DNA from: Nectonema munidae
Lineage: Eukaryota; Nematomorpha; Nectonematoida; Nectonematidae
Length of the DNA: 64,000 nt
Direction of reading: 5' to 3'
Assembly (NCBI GenBank): GCA_030549495.1
Contig: JAUIRK010000014.1
Location: forward strand, 964,501-1,028,500
This document shows, one piece after another, positions 11,310 through 23,170 of the stretch (its first letter is position 1; each line of letters opens with the position of its first letter). The position numbers and the translations under genes are program-made. Below the pieces are notes generated by a model. It searched no databases and was not told the origin of the DNA. It worked only from the letters and a program-made list of their open reading frames with translations.

Positions 11310-12924
11310 AATGAAAGAAGATGAAGAAGAAAGAAAATGATGAAGAAGTAAATTGGGATTCTCTAAATGGTGATTTTGTGGAATTCTATACTTACTTCAC
11401 TAGTATTTTGAATCAAACTATTTTCGAAAATATACATTATGTAAAGCAGAAAAAAACAACGCAATCTTTACCTGAATTCTACTACCTTTTCATTGTACAA
11501 ACAAAAATGCACTCTATATAAAAAGTTCAAAAAGTACAAAAATCCTCAAATATGGTATCAATTCAGAAAAGCTTCCAATAATTTGAGATCTGTGACAAGA
11601 AAAGCTAAAAGATCTTTTGAAGTAAATATTTCCCTAGATATAAAGAATAGACCTAAAAGATTCTGGAACTACATAAATTCCTTAAAGAACAAAAGTTCAG
11701 TTCACAATGCAATAACATATTTTGATGGAAATTTAGTGGAAAAGCTGAAATTTTTAACCCGTACTTTTCGACTGTTTTTACAAAAAATCCAAGTTTATCA
11801 CAAAGTAACATCTGTAAATATGAGAATTTATTTCTCATGGATAATTTAATTATCAACGAAGAAAGCGTTTATAACAAACTTAGCTCTCTTGATATCAGTA
11901 AATCGCCTGGTATTGACAACTTACACCCATACATATACTGAAGAAACTTTCTGAAGTTATAGCATCCCCCGTAAGTAAACTCTTTAATCTTTCCATCAAA
12001 GAAGGAATTCTTTTTTCTACATGGAAAACAGCTATCGTGACACCAATCTATAATAGCTCTGATCCTAACTTTGTATCTAACTATAGACCGATAAGTTTAA
12101 CTTCAATGCTTTGTAAAGTTCTTGAATCAATTGTATCAGAAAATATACTTTTGCACCTAGAACGAAACAATCTCGTCGCAAATGAACAGCATGGATTTTT
12201 CAAAAAGAAATCGATAATAACACAATTAATGGAATTTCATAATGATGTTTCAACCATTTTAGAAAAAAACTCAACTGTCGACGTTCTATACCTTGACTTT
12301 AGTAAAGCATTGGATAAAGTACCACACAATCATTTGTTTAAGAAGGAAAGCTATGGCATAAACACTAGAATTTTGAAATGGATTGAAAGCTTTCTGGAAA
12401 ATAGAACTCAACAGGGTGTCTATCAAGTAAATATAATGTAACAAGTGGTGTCATTCAAGGCAGTGTGCCCGGCCCTTTGTTATTTAACTTATATATAAAC
12501 GATTTGCCCTCCAACATTGTTTCCAAGCTTTTTGCTGACAATCTCAAAATCTATTGTGCCTCCACAGAAGCATCTAATGAAGATTTTGAAAGCTGATCTT
12601 TTTGCTTTTTATGATTGGTGCACCACTTTGGGAATGGATCTTAATTTTTCCAAATGTAGTCATCTCCAAATTGGCAAGAAAAATAACTTCACATATACCA
12701 TTGGAGGTTATGATATTAAGCGAGTTGATCATATTAACGACATCGGCGTTATTATTGATATCAATCTGCGTTTTGAATCTCATTTTTCTAAAGCAATCTC
12801 CCAAGCCTACTCAGTCTTTTTTCAAATCTTCAGACATTTTTCTGTTTTCAACGCTGAAATAGCCCTACCTTTGTAGGATCAATAATACGTCCACACCTTG
12901 AATATGGGAACGTAATATCATATC
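11310..12924 (+). mobile_element. CR1/L2-like LINE, linker and reverse transcriptase
   Basis: This continues the LINE that starts at 9206. It holds the region before RT (YKKFKKYKNPQIWYQFRKAS, NRPKRFWNYINSL), then RT blocks NYRPISLTSMLCKVLESIV, NEQHGFFKKKSIITQL and VDVLYLDFSKALDKVPHNHL. Next come FADNLKIYC, where the second catalytic Asp of FADD reads as Asn, and GMDLNFSKCSHLQIG. Several frame changes and stops show it is dead. Coding stops at YGNVISYLG, where a hAT starts at 12925, and resumes at about 17304. Confidence 0.8.
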
Positions 12925-12989
12925 TAGGACAAACAGAAATTGACCTATAAATTATGAAAAAATTGACTTTTAGAAGAAAAAAAATTGAC

Positions 12990-13642
12990 CTAAAATTTTA
13001 ACTTTTGATTTTTAATAAAAATAGTTGATGCAATGAAAAAAACTTTATTATGCAAGATAAAATTAATAGTCTGAAGAATTAAAGTAAAATAAAAAATAAT
13101 TAATAACATTTGAGGTAAAAAATTACGATCTTTAGCCAGCAGTTTTTTCAGCATTGAAAAAGATCTTTCAACAGAGCATGTTGTTGCAGGACAGTTCTGC
13201 AGTTTCAAGTATATGCTTGGAGATATTTCTAGGTTACTCATTTCTACAATTTTTTTCAAGTCATTCTTTTCTATTCTTTTGTCCAGATAAGGTCGAATTT
13301 TGCAATCATCTTTGTCAAATGATAAGGACTTAATAACATCATAGGCATTTTGTACTGTAAAAGTCGTCGATTCAATTTTTTCTATGAATCCAGCAAGCTT
13401 CACATAATTTTGTTTAATTTTTATTAACTGAGCAAAAAGGTCTTCATTTTCAGCACTCTTTTTAGCCCTTTTGACCAAAATCCCATCCTCATCTTCAAAC
13501 TCGCTCACAATTTTCCCCACAAGAGGTAAGTTGTTGCAGTAATAATCAGCTGCATTAAGCCAATTTGCCCATCTGGTTACTATTGGCGCTGGAGGATATC
13601 CTATTGTTTTGAAAAGAGCTCTTCTGCTTTTATTTTTCCGTT
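12990..13642 (-). CDS. hAT transposase, C-terminal half (broken)
   Basis: On the minus strand from 13642 the frame reads RKNKSRRALFKTIGYPPAP, then IVTRWANWLNAADYYCNN, which joins the 176-codon frame at 13520-12990. The VTRWxxWL block and the final PATTCSVERSFSMLKKLLAKDR motif mark the hAT domain and C-terminal dimerisation region. After KDRNFLP the reading drifts away from the family pattern, so a frameshift near the end is likely. It pairs with the N-terminal half at 16298-16930: that part ends at STLKMAT and this part starts just where family members continue. Confidence 0.7.
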
Positions 13643-16297
13643 CCCTTTTGGTTCCCGGCTTTTCCCTGACGAGAATTCCTGAATTCCCTCTAATACAAAA
13701 ACTAATTTTGGGCTTTTGGTAAAAATTTTGTTTTTTTTGTTTTTTTAGTGCACTATTGCCTTAAGATAATTTTAAAAATGATACAAATGAGGTTGGCAAG
13801 GGGCGACAGGAAAAATGACAAAATACACAAAAGGTTACAACATAAAACGTGAGGTTTCGTTTATCACGCTTTTTTGTGTTCTAAATTTGGGTTTTGAAAT
13901 TAGCGAAGCTAAAATTTGGTTTTTGTTCCTTTTTGTGTTTTGTTTTGTTGTTTTGTGGCTTTACTATTGGCTTTTTCAACCTCTTTAAAATTTGTGTGTG
14001 TTTTGTGTTTGTGTTGGGTTGTGTTTTGTTGTTTTCGTTCTTTCTTTATTTCTTTCTTTGTTTCTTTATTTCTTTCTTTGTTCCTTTATTTTTTTTTGTT
14101 TTTTTTTTTTCTTTCCTGTTCGTCTCTCTTTTTTGGTCTGGTTTTTTTGTGTTTTTGGTGTTTTGTCTGTGAAGAATTGTGATTTGTTTTTCGTGGTCGT
14201 TTAGTTGGGACCTCAAGCAGGGGATTTTTTTTTTTTTATATGCTTTTTCTTTTTTGTTTTACTTCTTCAAATTTTTCTTTTTGTTTTTGTTTTTTTTAAT
14301 CGTATTTTTGTTTGGGTAAAAATTCTTAGTTAAAGGTGGTCTAAATATAGTGGGGGTAATTTTTTGAATTTTATTTGTTAAAATATATTTTAGGTCTTTA
14401 TCAAAGGTTTTTTGTTTGTATTAAATTTTAATATCAAAAAAATGAAATTTGTTAAAATTTTTGAAAGTTTTAGAGAAAAAGGGAAATTGAGTTACCTATC
14501 CCTTCTTCGTGGTAAAGGTATTATTTAAGTTTTATTTAGTAAAGTTTAAAAATTAAAAAAATAATTTATGTTTATGTTTAGTTAAAATAGGTTGTATAGA
14601 AGAGAGGGGTTTTGTTGGTTGAATAAAAAATTTATTTGATAGTGTGAAAATATAAAGAAAATTTAGGAAGTAATATTTTTTATTTGATAGTATTTATTAA
14701 TATATTTCTATATTTTTTTATTGTTGTGTGTGAAAAAGAATGTATGTTTATATAAAAAAAATATTATTAAAATAAATATTAATATAAATTTAGTGATTAG
14801 TATATCTATCTTTTCTCAAAAATAAATGAGATTTTTAAATATTTTTTAAAGTATAATTAAAAATTTTTTTGTTTTCTTTTGTTTTGAAGAGGAAATATTT
14901 TCTAAAATATTTTAATTTTTAGTTCATATATAATTTTTTTTTGTTTATTTAAATTAAATAAAAGTATTATTTATAATTATGGTTTTTTAAAAGATCTCTG
15001 GAAGGGTATGTTACTTGATAGGTTTTTTTTGTTTTGAGAAAGGGTTAAGTCCCATGAAAAATTTCATGTATATTCATACTCTTTTATATATATTTTCTAA
15101 TATTTTGTAAATTAGTTGAGAGTTGGTAGTTTAGGGTAATATAAGATCTAGTAAAAAAGTCATTATGGTTAAGTTCTATCATCTTAATGTCTAGAATTTT
15201 ATTACTAAAGACTGAGTTGTATGTTTAGGGTTCTGAAAGATTACTTTTATCATTTTGTTCTAAAAGGTTAATTACTTTGTAATCTTCCTCAAGGATTGGA
15301 ATTTTTTGTGATAGGTTTTTTACTTATATATAGTTAAATGGCCCTCAAGAAAATATACTGTTTGTGGAGTAAGAAGTTTATTCCTAAATTTTAAAATAAT
15401 TACCTAAGAGTCTAAAATTAGGAATTAATAAGAATTATTTATTGTAAAGAACCTCACTTTCTGTTACTTCCTGAAAGATGGAAAAAATTAAAGTTGTATA
15501 TGTGTTTTTCCAAAGAATTAAATTTTAGTATTTATTAAAGGATTGTTGAATATATAAAAATAAGAGTGGTGTAGTGTTGGAATGAATGGTCAGACGTTGA
15601 ATATAGTGTAAAGGTGTTGTTATTTTCTAACTACTTGATATTTTTGTTAAATAATATATTATCCTCGATTTAACTCCTCTGAAAGTCATTCTTCCAATGT
15701 TATATGTAAAAAAATTTTTAAAAATTGATTTTATTTGCTAGTGATTCAATAAAATAAGATTCAACTAGATAACTAAAATAAAATCCCTTTTGAATTTTTA
15801 GGTTTTTGTGAAAAAGAGAACCTTAATCTCTCAGAGGATTTTGTTATTTTTGTCTACTAAGAAAACTAGAAAAGAAAGTTAGGATGTTCTTTTTTATTTA
15901 AAAATTAAAATTTCTGTCTCAATTTAGTTAAATTTTTTTTGTTAATAAAATTGATTTTTCCTATTTATTCTTAATTAAAATAGAAATTTTTTTAATTTAT
16001 AAATTTATTGATTTTATACTCTTTTTTGTTATAAATAAAATTAAAAATATATTTTAGAAAAATAATTTTAATTTTTAAGATCTAAAATTTTTTTATAATT
16101 TTTAAATTTTTGGTTTTATGTTTCATTAAAAACTATAGGGTTTAAATTAAATAATGAAATCCTTACATTGAATAATTTTATAATTTTTTTAATATTGGTT
16201 AAAATTTTTGATAATGGGAAAGTTTTTTGTTATATCTTACAAACTATAGCCGTGGAGTAAAATGCCATATGTCCGTAGTCCGAAGGTTAATCGTTGC
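13643..16297. other. Cytosine-poor insert splitting the hAT transposase
   Basis: The two transposase halves abut logically (LKMAT, then KNKSRR), so about 2.65 kb was added. The left 50 bp are ordinary and the right 50 bp carry GTCCGTAGTCCGAAGG. Between them the plus strand is G/T/A with very few C. The 180 bases at 14521-14700 contain essentially no C while G remains common. 13900-14300 is a T/G/C-rich stutter. Open frames here are Phe/Cys/Leu-rich translation of low complexity. No coding, terminal repeat or target duplication was recognised. Confidence 0.6.
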
Positions 16298-16930
16298 CAT
16301 TTTCAGCGTGCTTATTAGCTCGTCAACTTCTTTAAAAAAAGATTTGACTCGCATTGCGCAATTGTGTAGTAGATGGGCGGTGCATGTGACGTGAAAAAGA
16401 TTAGGGTAAATGTGTTTCAGTACATCACCCGTCACGATATTGTAGCTCGCAGCATCTGTCAGAAGTAGGAGAAAATGATTTTTTGATACTTGAAAATTTT
16501 TCAAGACATCATCTACAATTTCAAACAATTTTTTGGAATTAATATTTTCATCCAATGGTCTACAAGTAACTAGCCAAGATTTCCCAGGTTGATCAGCAAT
16601 GCCAATTAAAACATCAACATAACTTATATCTTTAACAATGCTTTCATCGACAATAAGAAAAACTTCCTTATTTTCAATTTTGTCTTTTATTTTATTCATT
16701 AGTTCAAAAGATAGATCAGAAACTATGCTGCGGCTGATAGAAACAGAAGGAAGTGAGTGCCCAAGGTCCATAAAAAGACTTTTTATTGAAGGATGCGAAA
16801 GTTTGTGCAATGGAATATTTGCTTGTAAGAAGCATTTAACAATTTTTTTTGAAAATATTTTGTCTCCTATTTCTAAATACTTTCGTTTTTGATTAGTGGA
16901 ACATACTGAAAAATCTGCCATTTTTTTCAA
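16298..16930 (-). CDS. hAT transposase, N-terminal and catalytic half (split)
   Basis: The frame opens at 16930 (MKKMADFSVC) and runs through KIVKCFLQANIPLHKLSHPS, LPSVSISRSIVSDLS, EVFLIVDESIVKDISYVDVLIG and FLLLLTDAASYN, then HIYPNLFHVTCTAHLLHNCAMRVKSFFKEV. The DES, TDAASYN and HVTCTAHLLHN blocks are those of hAT transposases of the CGG-binding-like group common in insects and crustaceans. The frame leaves the family pattern after LKMAT, at the insert border. The N-terminal BED finger is partial or missing. Confidence 0.7.
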
Positions 16931-17303
16931 ATAATTTACTCAATTCTCCATTTTCCGCCATTACAACGTTAATAGATAGGATAAAATTATTTACTCATTT
17001 TAGTGGGACCGATGATACTGACATAACAAAAAAGATAGAATGAAATCGATTGAAAAAATTTCAAAAAATAAAATTTTAAAACACTTTTTCTTAATAAATT
17101 AGTTTTTTTCATTACATTTCTTTTGTTCTACAATCTTTATCTTTCCTACAAAAAAATTTAAAAAATTGACTTTTACAAAAAAAAAATTGACTTTATTGAC
17201 CTTAAAAAAAATATTTTTTTGTTTTTTTGTAGTCAAAAACTTAAAAAACCTTAGTGAAACGCTTTTTGTGTAATATTTTTATTTATTGACTTTATTCGCC
17301 CTA

Positions 17304-17745
17304 TCCAACTCGTATAAAAGATATGAAAAATTTGGAAAAAGTGCAAAGATTCATAACAAAGAAAATAAAAGGATTTGAACATCTAGATTATAAAGATCTA
17401 GTTACCCCTTCCTTCTTTAGCCTATAGATGCAAGCGTAATGTTATGATAACAGTTTAAAATATAATTAACCAGAACATGAACGTAAAGTCTAGTTTTACC
17501 TCCTTTTCTGCAGGTACTTCAAGATTTCATAGAAAACAACTTTCGAAAATAAGATGCACAAAGCGTTACTTGAGGTCGTCATTCTTTAGTAGATGTATTA
17601 ACGATTGGAATAGCCTTTCAGTGCACGTTGTAGATTCTCCCTCTTTGAACGCCTTCAAAAAAAGTCTCGATATTCACTGGAAAGACAAGATTTTAAATTT
17701 TTATTTGCCTCAACTTCCCTCCCCCCAAGAATCGATTTACTGATC
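17304..17745 (+). mobile_element. CR1/L2-like LINE, 3' coding end
   Basis: This is the tail of the LINE cut at 12924. It reads NLEKVQRFITKKIKGFEHL after the hAT, then a frame at 17477-17743 with INDWNSLSVHVVDSPSLNAFKKSLDIHW. This is the usual C-terminus of CR1/L2-like ORF2 proteins and closely parallels the opposite-strand copy (DWNSLPADVINSPSLNVF). Confidence 0.75.
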
Positions 17746-17867
17746 AGTTACACATTTAAATCAACGTATTTCAACCTTCACTTGATGCGAAACCAACAAG
17801 CATGTTAAAATCGTTATGTTAAATTATGTTATAACTTTTAAAAAATAGCTGGTTTATTTTTGCATAT

Positions 17868-18352
17868 TTGACTACCTCTATTCCGATAATTACTAATTCG
17901 GACCTTCGTTAATCCGGAACTTTGATTATTATTCAGGGAATCCTCAATTTAGTATAATTATTGAATGATTGATTCAATTAACAACTGAGCTTCTCGAAAG
18001 TTTAGAAAATAAAAGTTTCATAAATGAAGAAATAATGAGTCTTTAAATCTTGCAAGAAAACCTAATTAAAGAAAGCCCAAAGCACCTAAAACTATAAGTT
18101 TAAAAGGAATGTTTAAAAAATTGTCTACACCAAGTAAAATAAGTAGATCTGAAAATTAACTTACAAATTCTAATGTGCACTAATTTTTTGTAGTACTTTT
18201 AGTAAACAGACATCTGACATTGGATTTTAGTTCGAGTGAAGTTAGTGAGAGAAATCGAGAAGCAAAGGGTGATTTTTTAATTAAAATAAGGATCACTGAA
18301 AAATGACTAATTCGGAAATGCCGAATCACACGCATTCCGAATTAGTGATAGG
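17868..18352. mobile_element. Tigger/pogo-like MITE
   Basis: The left part carries CTATTCCGATAATTACTAAT, then TTCGGACCTTCGTTAATCCG. The right part, on the minus strand, reads GTCGCCTATCACTAATTCGG, and CTAATTCGGA is repeated nearby. The TTAATCCGGA signature is that of pogo/Tigger termini. No transposase is encoded. Borders are approximate. Confidence 0.45.
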
Positions 18353-18789
18353 CGACTATTTCAGAAAAATTTAGGAAATAAAAGTTTTAAGCAAAATCAT
18401 GAGAATATGAAGGTTTCTCTAAATTCCTATTAAGCTAGAAGGGAGCTCTTGAAAAATCAGGAAGGTAGTGTAATGAGAAGTCTCTTCTGATTGCGACTCT
18501 AGTTTGATTATATGGAAATTATATTATAAAAGAAGTTATTTTTCTCACTAATCTTTCCCGCAGGGGCGCATCTAAGGGCGAAAGGGTGACTGCTCCCCTA
18601 ATCTCATTTCAAGAGGGAGGAATTTTTTGCACTCAAAATCACCATATCGTAGGATTAACGCCATCGCCATAAAGAGCACTCTTTTTTGACTTAAAAATGG
18701 TATTCTTTTATAAACAAAAAATTCGCCTTAAAAGAAAATTTTCAGAGTCATCATGAAAAAAGGAATGAAATAAATTAATAGGCACTTTA

Positions 18790-19070
18790 TTCATGAAAAA
18801 AAGGAAACAAAAAACCCCTTTAAAGATAAATTTTCGACCACTACGGTCATCAAACCGTTGGAAAATTAAGTGCGACGAGGTTTATCACCACAGGATCAGG
18901 AATCAATTTTTAATCTCAAAAAATTTCATTCTTAATCTTCTGGTGATAAACCTCCTCACACTTCCTTTCCTTCCTCGCACTTACTTTTCCAACGGTTTGT
19001 TGATATGTTGATGACCATAGTGGTCGAGAATTTATCTTTAAAGGCGTTTTAATTTTCTTTTTTTCATGAA
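18790..19070. repeat. Foldback inverted repeat, about 280 bp
   Basis: Two arms of about 120 bp face each other. Each starts with TTCATGAAAAAAAG, then CCTTTAAAGATAAATT, CGACCACTA and GGTCATCA, and both include AAACCGTTGGAAAA and AGGTTTATCACCA. The loop is about 40 bp. The arms differ by small gaps. It has no coding potential. It fits a foldback MITE and could form a long hairpin when transcribed. Confidence 0.85.
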
Positions 19071-19867
19071 TTAAAGTTTTACTATCTAATTAATTTCTAT
19101 GTATATTATAATTAAATTTCTTTAGTTTTGATAAGAAAAATATAATTTATTTAAAATAGAATTAAATTATTATAAAATACATGAGTGGTGTTATATTAGT
19201 TTATTATAACAATTTAAGGAAGAAAATTTCTATCTTTGCATAGAAGTTCATTCAACATTGAAAATAATTTATCTCTCAACAGATTTTGAAACTGAAAAAA
19301 ATTTGTGGATGATATTTGAAAAAAAAATTTTAAAAGATTAGGAATATTAAAAGGTTTTTTAGCGAATTATATTATGAAATGATTTTCAAATTTTTATTGA
19401 CAATGAAATTTTTTGACTTTATTGATATGCGAAAAAACTTCACGGATCATATATTGATTCAAAATTGGAAAACTTTTTGTGTTTGCGAAAAAACGTTGAA
19501 TTTTGTACGCCTTGATCATAACAATAATTTCAAGTGATTATCGTTTTATGTCGATTGCCATGTATGGATCAGTGATGTATATAAACATTTGGCAATCTTT
19601 ACTTATAAAGGATATATTATATCTGGTTTCTAAGCTCTATGATCTTTCAAATATTTGAATTTAATCTTCAATGCAGGGGAAACCAGATTCCAAAATTTTG
19701 GAAACTTCTAAAGTATTTTAGGAAGACGTTTTCTGATCAAGTTTTTATATTTTATGAAAATAATTTATATAACTTGTAAATTTACATCTTGAATATTTCC
19801 AACACTATTTATGGGCAATACTTGGTTTTGAGTATACTCTACAGTTTTATATAGCAAAAACGTCTTC

Positions 19868-20006
19868 TTAACCCATTAAGTACCATAGAAATCAGACGAT
19901 ATTTAAAAAAAACGCAGACGATTTATATTCAAAGTCATTGAAAAAAGCAGACGAAGATGAAATTACTTATGTTCCCAAATGGGAACATTGGGACTTAATG
20001 GGTTAA
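19868..20006. mobile_element. piggyBac-like MITE with TTAA ends
   Basis: It is bounded by TTAA on both sides (19868-19871 and 20003-20006), with inverted ends CCCATTAAGT and ACTTAATGGG. Inside lies the palindrome GTTCCCAAATGGGAAC. TTAA target duplication and CCC/GGG ends are the piggyBac signature. A sister copy lies at 28734-28856. Confidence 0.65.
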
Positions 20007-21128
20007 GTTAGTTTTTTTAAAATAATCAAAAACATGTTTCAAAAAAAAAGGTGATCCAAAGCTCATTTTTGTACTACGCTTCCGTTTGGAGAAGAAGCAG
20101 TCACTTATACCCCTTTGGCTAAGTCGCTGAGTATAACAAGAATTTTTCCATTTTTATAAAAAAAATGGATACTTTTTTTAAATTCATCATATGTTTTAAT
20201 TTTGGTAAATAATATCAGATCAAATTTAGAGATTTTTCATATAACTTATATAAAAAATTAATACACTGATCGAAAATTTTGAGTGATTAAAAAAGTTTAG
20301 CCCCTGCCTCTAAAATATTAAAGCTTATGCGCAACTGGTTTTATGAATAACTTTAAGCTTTCGCCTTGTTATATCACAAATTTAAAAGTTCTAAAAATAT
20401 TTTTGATTTTAAAACTGTTTTTTATGCTGAAAAAAACTAATGAACTTCAATTCTATTTCAGTTATATCTTCGATTTGTTATAAAGACAACAAGGTCACAA
20501 CAACTTTGGTTCAAAAATGTGTAATCCGCAACGACTATTAAATTTCACAATTAAAATTTCAGACAAAAAGATTAAGATTATGGAAAATTATTACAGAAGC
20601 TCTTTTTTAAATATACAAACAATCCTCGTTAAACCGGAGATCATTAAACCAAATCCTTCTTTTTCGTACAAAAATTTTTTAAAGTTTTTCCTCCCCTTTT
20701 CATCCTTGAATTAAGAAAGGATACAAAAGATTACAAATTTTTTATTAAAAATAACACAGTGCAACACTCAAAAAAGAACACGAAATATGTGGCTACTTTT
20801 ATATGCAAAATGACATGGCAAATCCATTTCTGGTTTTCTTTATATTGAATTAGGCATGGTTTTTGCAGAATAGTCACTGTATACCCTTTTGATCATTATT
20901 ATTAAATAAAATTCTCTTTCGCATTGTAAAACGGTTTTCAATCCAGGGTTAGAGAGCAATCTATGTAACACATTCAATTTGAGATGATAAATAGCACGGT
21001 GCAGTTTAAAATAATATTTTCTCGTTTATCATTGTGGGCTTATATTTAATTGAGTTCGTCACCTAAATGCTTAAACGTCAAGGCTTGTTATTTATTTTTT
21101 TTCTTTCAGATCTTATTTGTTTTCAACA

Positions 21129-22147
21129 ATGAGTAAAATGCAGTGCAAAAGTGATCCAAGCAGATGCTGTTACATATGTGGGAAATTAACTTTTGCTAGT
21201 GAAATACGCAGTATTACACGCCATATCAAGAAAATGTAAAAGGCGTACTTCGATTGTGACTTAGTAGGCAAGGACAAGTCACGGGCTCCTCATGTGTGAA
21301 GACATTGAGTGCCTGGTATTCAGGAAAAAATGTTCAAATGAAGTTTGATGTGCTAATGATTTGGCGTGAGCAGAAAGGTCACTCTAATGATTGCTATTTC
21401 TGTCAGCAGAATTTTACAGGCTGTACTACAGCAAAGAAAAAGAAACGCATTATTTACCCAAATTTACAAATCGGCAATGTGCCAGGTAGAGCACTGAGAA
21501 AATTGACCTGTGCCCAAACCTTCAGAGGGAAGTTCCAACAGTGCAGATGAACATTCCAATGGTGAATATGTGAAGCACAATCATCCATAAAGCGAGAATA
21601 AACCGATACAAATGACTTATGCAGGTATCTCTATTTAACCAAAGACAAAAGTAAGTTTATGAAATCAAGGCTTCAAGAATGTAATCCTGAGAAAGGAGTG
21701 AATACAACGTACAGAAAGCGTACAGAGGATCTGCTTGCATTATTCACCATGAAGGAAGCCTTATGCTTTTGTAATGACATCACTGAACTTTTTGAACAAC
21801 TCAAAATACCACATGATAACACCAACTGGCGACTTTTTATAGATAAATCCAAGGACAGCATCAAAGATGTTCTGCTACACAATGATAACACTCTGCTTTC
21901 TGTTCCCGTAGCTTTTAGCACAACCATGAAAGAATCATATGAAAATCTGAAAGTAATTCTAACAAGCATAAAGTATGATGACCATAACTGACATATTTGT
22001 GCAGATTTCAAAGTTGTGAACATCACCTTGGCTATACTAAATTTTGCTGCTTTCTGTGCTTATGGAACTCCAGAGTAAGAACTGAACATTATGTACGCAA
22101 GAAATTGCTGATTCGAGATGAAATTGAGTAAGGAAAACACATCATGC
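21129..22147 (+). pseudogene. N-terminal part of an uncharacterised repeat-associated protein
   Basis: Pieces in order: MSKMQCKSDPSRCCYICGKL (Cys pair like a zinc knuckle), then ITRHIKK, a Lys/Arg-rich part with HSNDCYFC, KKKKRIIYPNLQI and ALRKLT, and after breaks RTEDLLALF, DITELFEQLKIPHDNTNWRL, DSIKDVLLHNDN, SVPVAFSTTMKESYENLKV and ICADFKVVNITLAI. The block order matches, from memory, a large family of uncharacterised arthropod and cnidarian proteins whose members also carry LLHNG, MKESY and DLKV. Stops and frame changes show it is no longer intact. A TTTCTTTCAG acceptor-like site lies 20 bp upstream. A hAT inserted at 22148 cuts it. Confidence 0.55.
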
Positions 22148-22896
22148 CAGGCCCGTCGATAAGGGGGGCATTGCCCCCCACTGGATTTTTTTTGCCTCCT
22201 CTGAGTGCGTTAAAAAATTTATATCTTATTTATTATAACAGCTGTCTTCGCAAGTTTTAATATCTTAATCATTTTTCTATCGCCTTGAATTATACTGAAA
22301 ACAAGGGGATAAGTCGACATTAGAGTTGGTCGAAAAATACTGCTGAATACTCATCATACTTGTTTGCAGCAAACTTTAATGAAAAACACATGTTGGCTAC
22401 AAGAGATTTATTGTATGTCTGCTTTTCTTCTGTTGTCATTTGTTTCAAGTTTATGCTTCAGTTATGTGAAAGAGACTGAGTGTACGAACATCTTTACTAC
22501 TAACCAATATCAAGTTTTCATTGTTTCTCACTCTTCATCATACATACTGTATAATTTTGTCTACTGTCTTACAATGCGTGGGCGCTTTTTCGTTTTGAGG
22601 TTTGTCTACTGTCTTACAAAATGCCAACAAACAAGTGTTTTAGATTTGATGTTTGTGTCTGACTAGGCGGATGCCTTTTTATGTGTCTCGCCTTTAATTT
22701 TTTCTGATCACAGAATGTATCAAGCATACGTGTTTTGATTGGATCATAATTTTTGATTGGCTCGTAAGAAAGGGACAACATACTTTCTATAAAAGACATC
22801 TATTTTAAGGCCTTCTTTCCATTTACTACATACTAGTTTTTTTGCTCAACTTTTTCAAAGTAAGCTCTTATTTTTGTGTTATTATATTGTTATTAG

Positions 22897-23170
22897 GGTG
22901 GGGGGTAAAAAAAAACGACAAAAAAAAAAAAAAAAAAAAAAAAAAAATAAAAAAAGGTGTGGGGTGGGGGGGGGGGGGGGGTTTTGTTATTTTTATTTTG
23001 GTGGTGGTGGGGTGGGGGGGGGGTTTTTTTTTTTTTTTTGGGGGGTTGTGGTTGTTTGGGTTTTTTTATTTTTTTTTTTGTATTTTTTTTTTTTATATGA
23101 AAAAAGGATTATTTTTAAAAAAAAAAAATTATAAAAAAAAAATATTTTTTTTTTTTTTTTTAATAATTTA
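22897..23170. repeat. Homopolymer patch inside the hAT
   Basis: Runs of A up to about 27, G up to about 13 and T up to about 17 follow one another with almost no other sequence. Its only long open frames are translated homopolymer. Either true simple sequence or a badly resolved assembly segment, like 8156-8300. Confidence 0.7.

Larger units (their letters stand above)
12925..17303 (-). mobile_element. hAT transposon, 4.4 kb, inserted in the LINE and itself interrupted
   Basis: LINE coding stops at 12924 and resumes at 17304. The enclosed DNA starts TAGGACAAACAGAAATTGACC and, read from the other end, TAGGGCGAATAAAGTCAATA, an imperfect terminal inverted repeat. Clean 8-bp target duplications are not visible. 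Related ATTGACTTTTA stretches lie at both ends. Transposase pieces lie on the minus strand at 16930-16298 and 13642-12990, separated by about 2.65 kb of unrelated cytosine-poor sequence. Confidence 0.7.

Noticed and set aside
13894-14204. Phe/Cys-rich open frames that look like membrane proteins
   Set aside because: They arise from T/G-rich low-complexity DNA in three frames at once.
18563-20311. One large hAT-type element from GCAGGGGCGCATC to GCCCCTGCC
   Set aside because: The two ends match only over a few bases, and the interval holds a foldback and a TTAA MITE that better explain its content.
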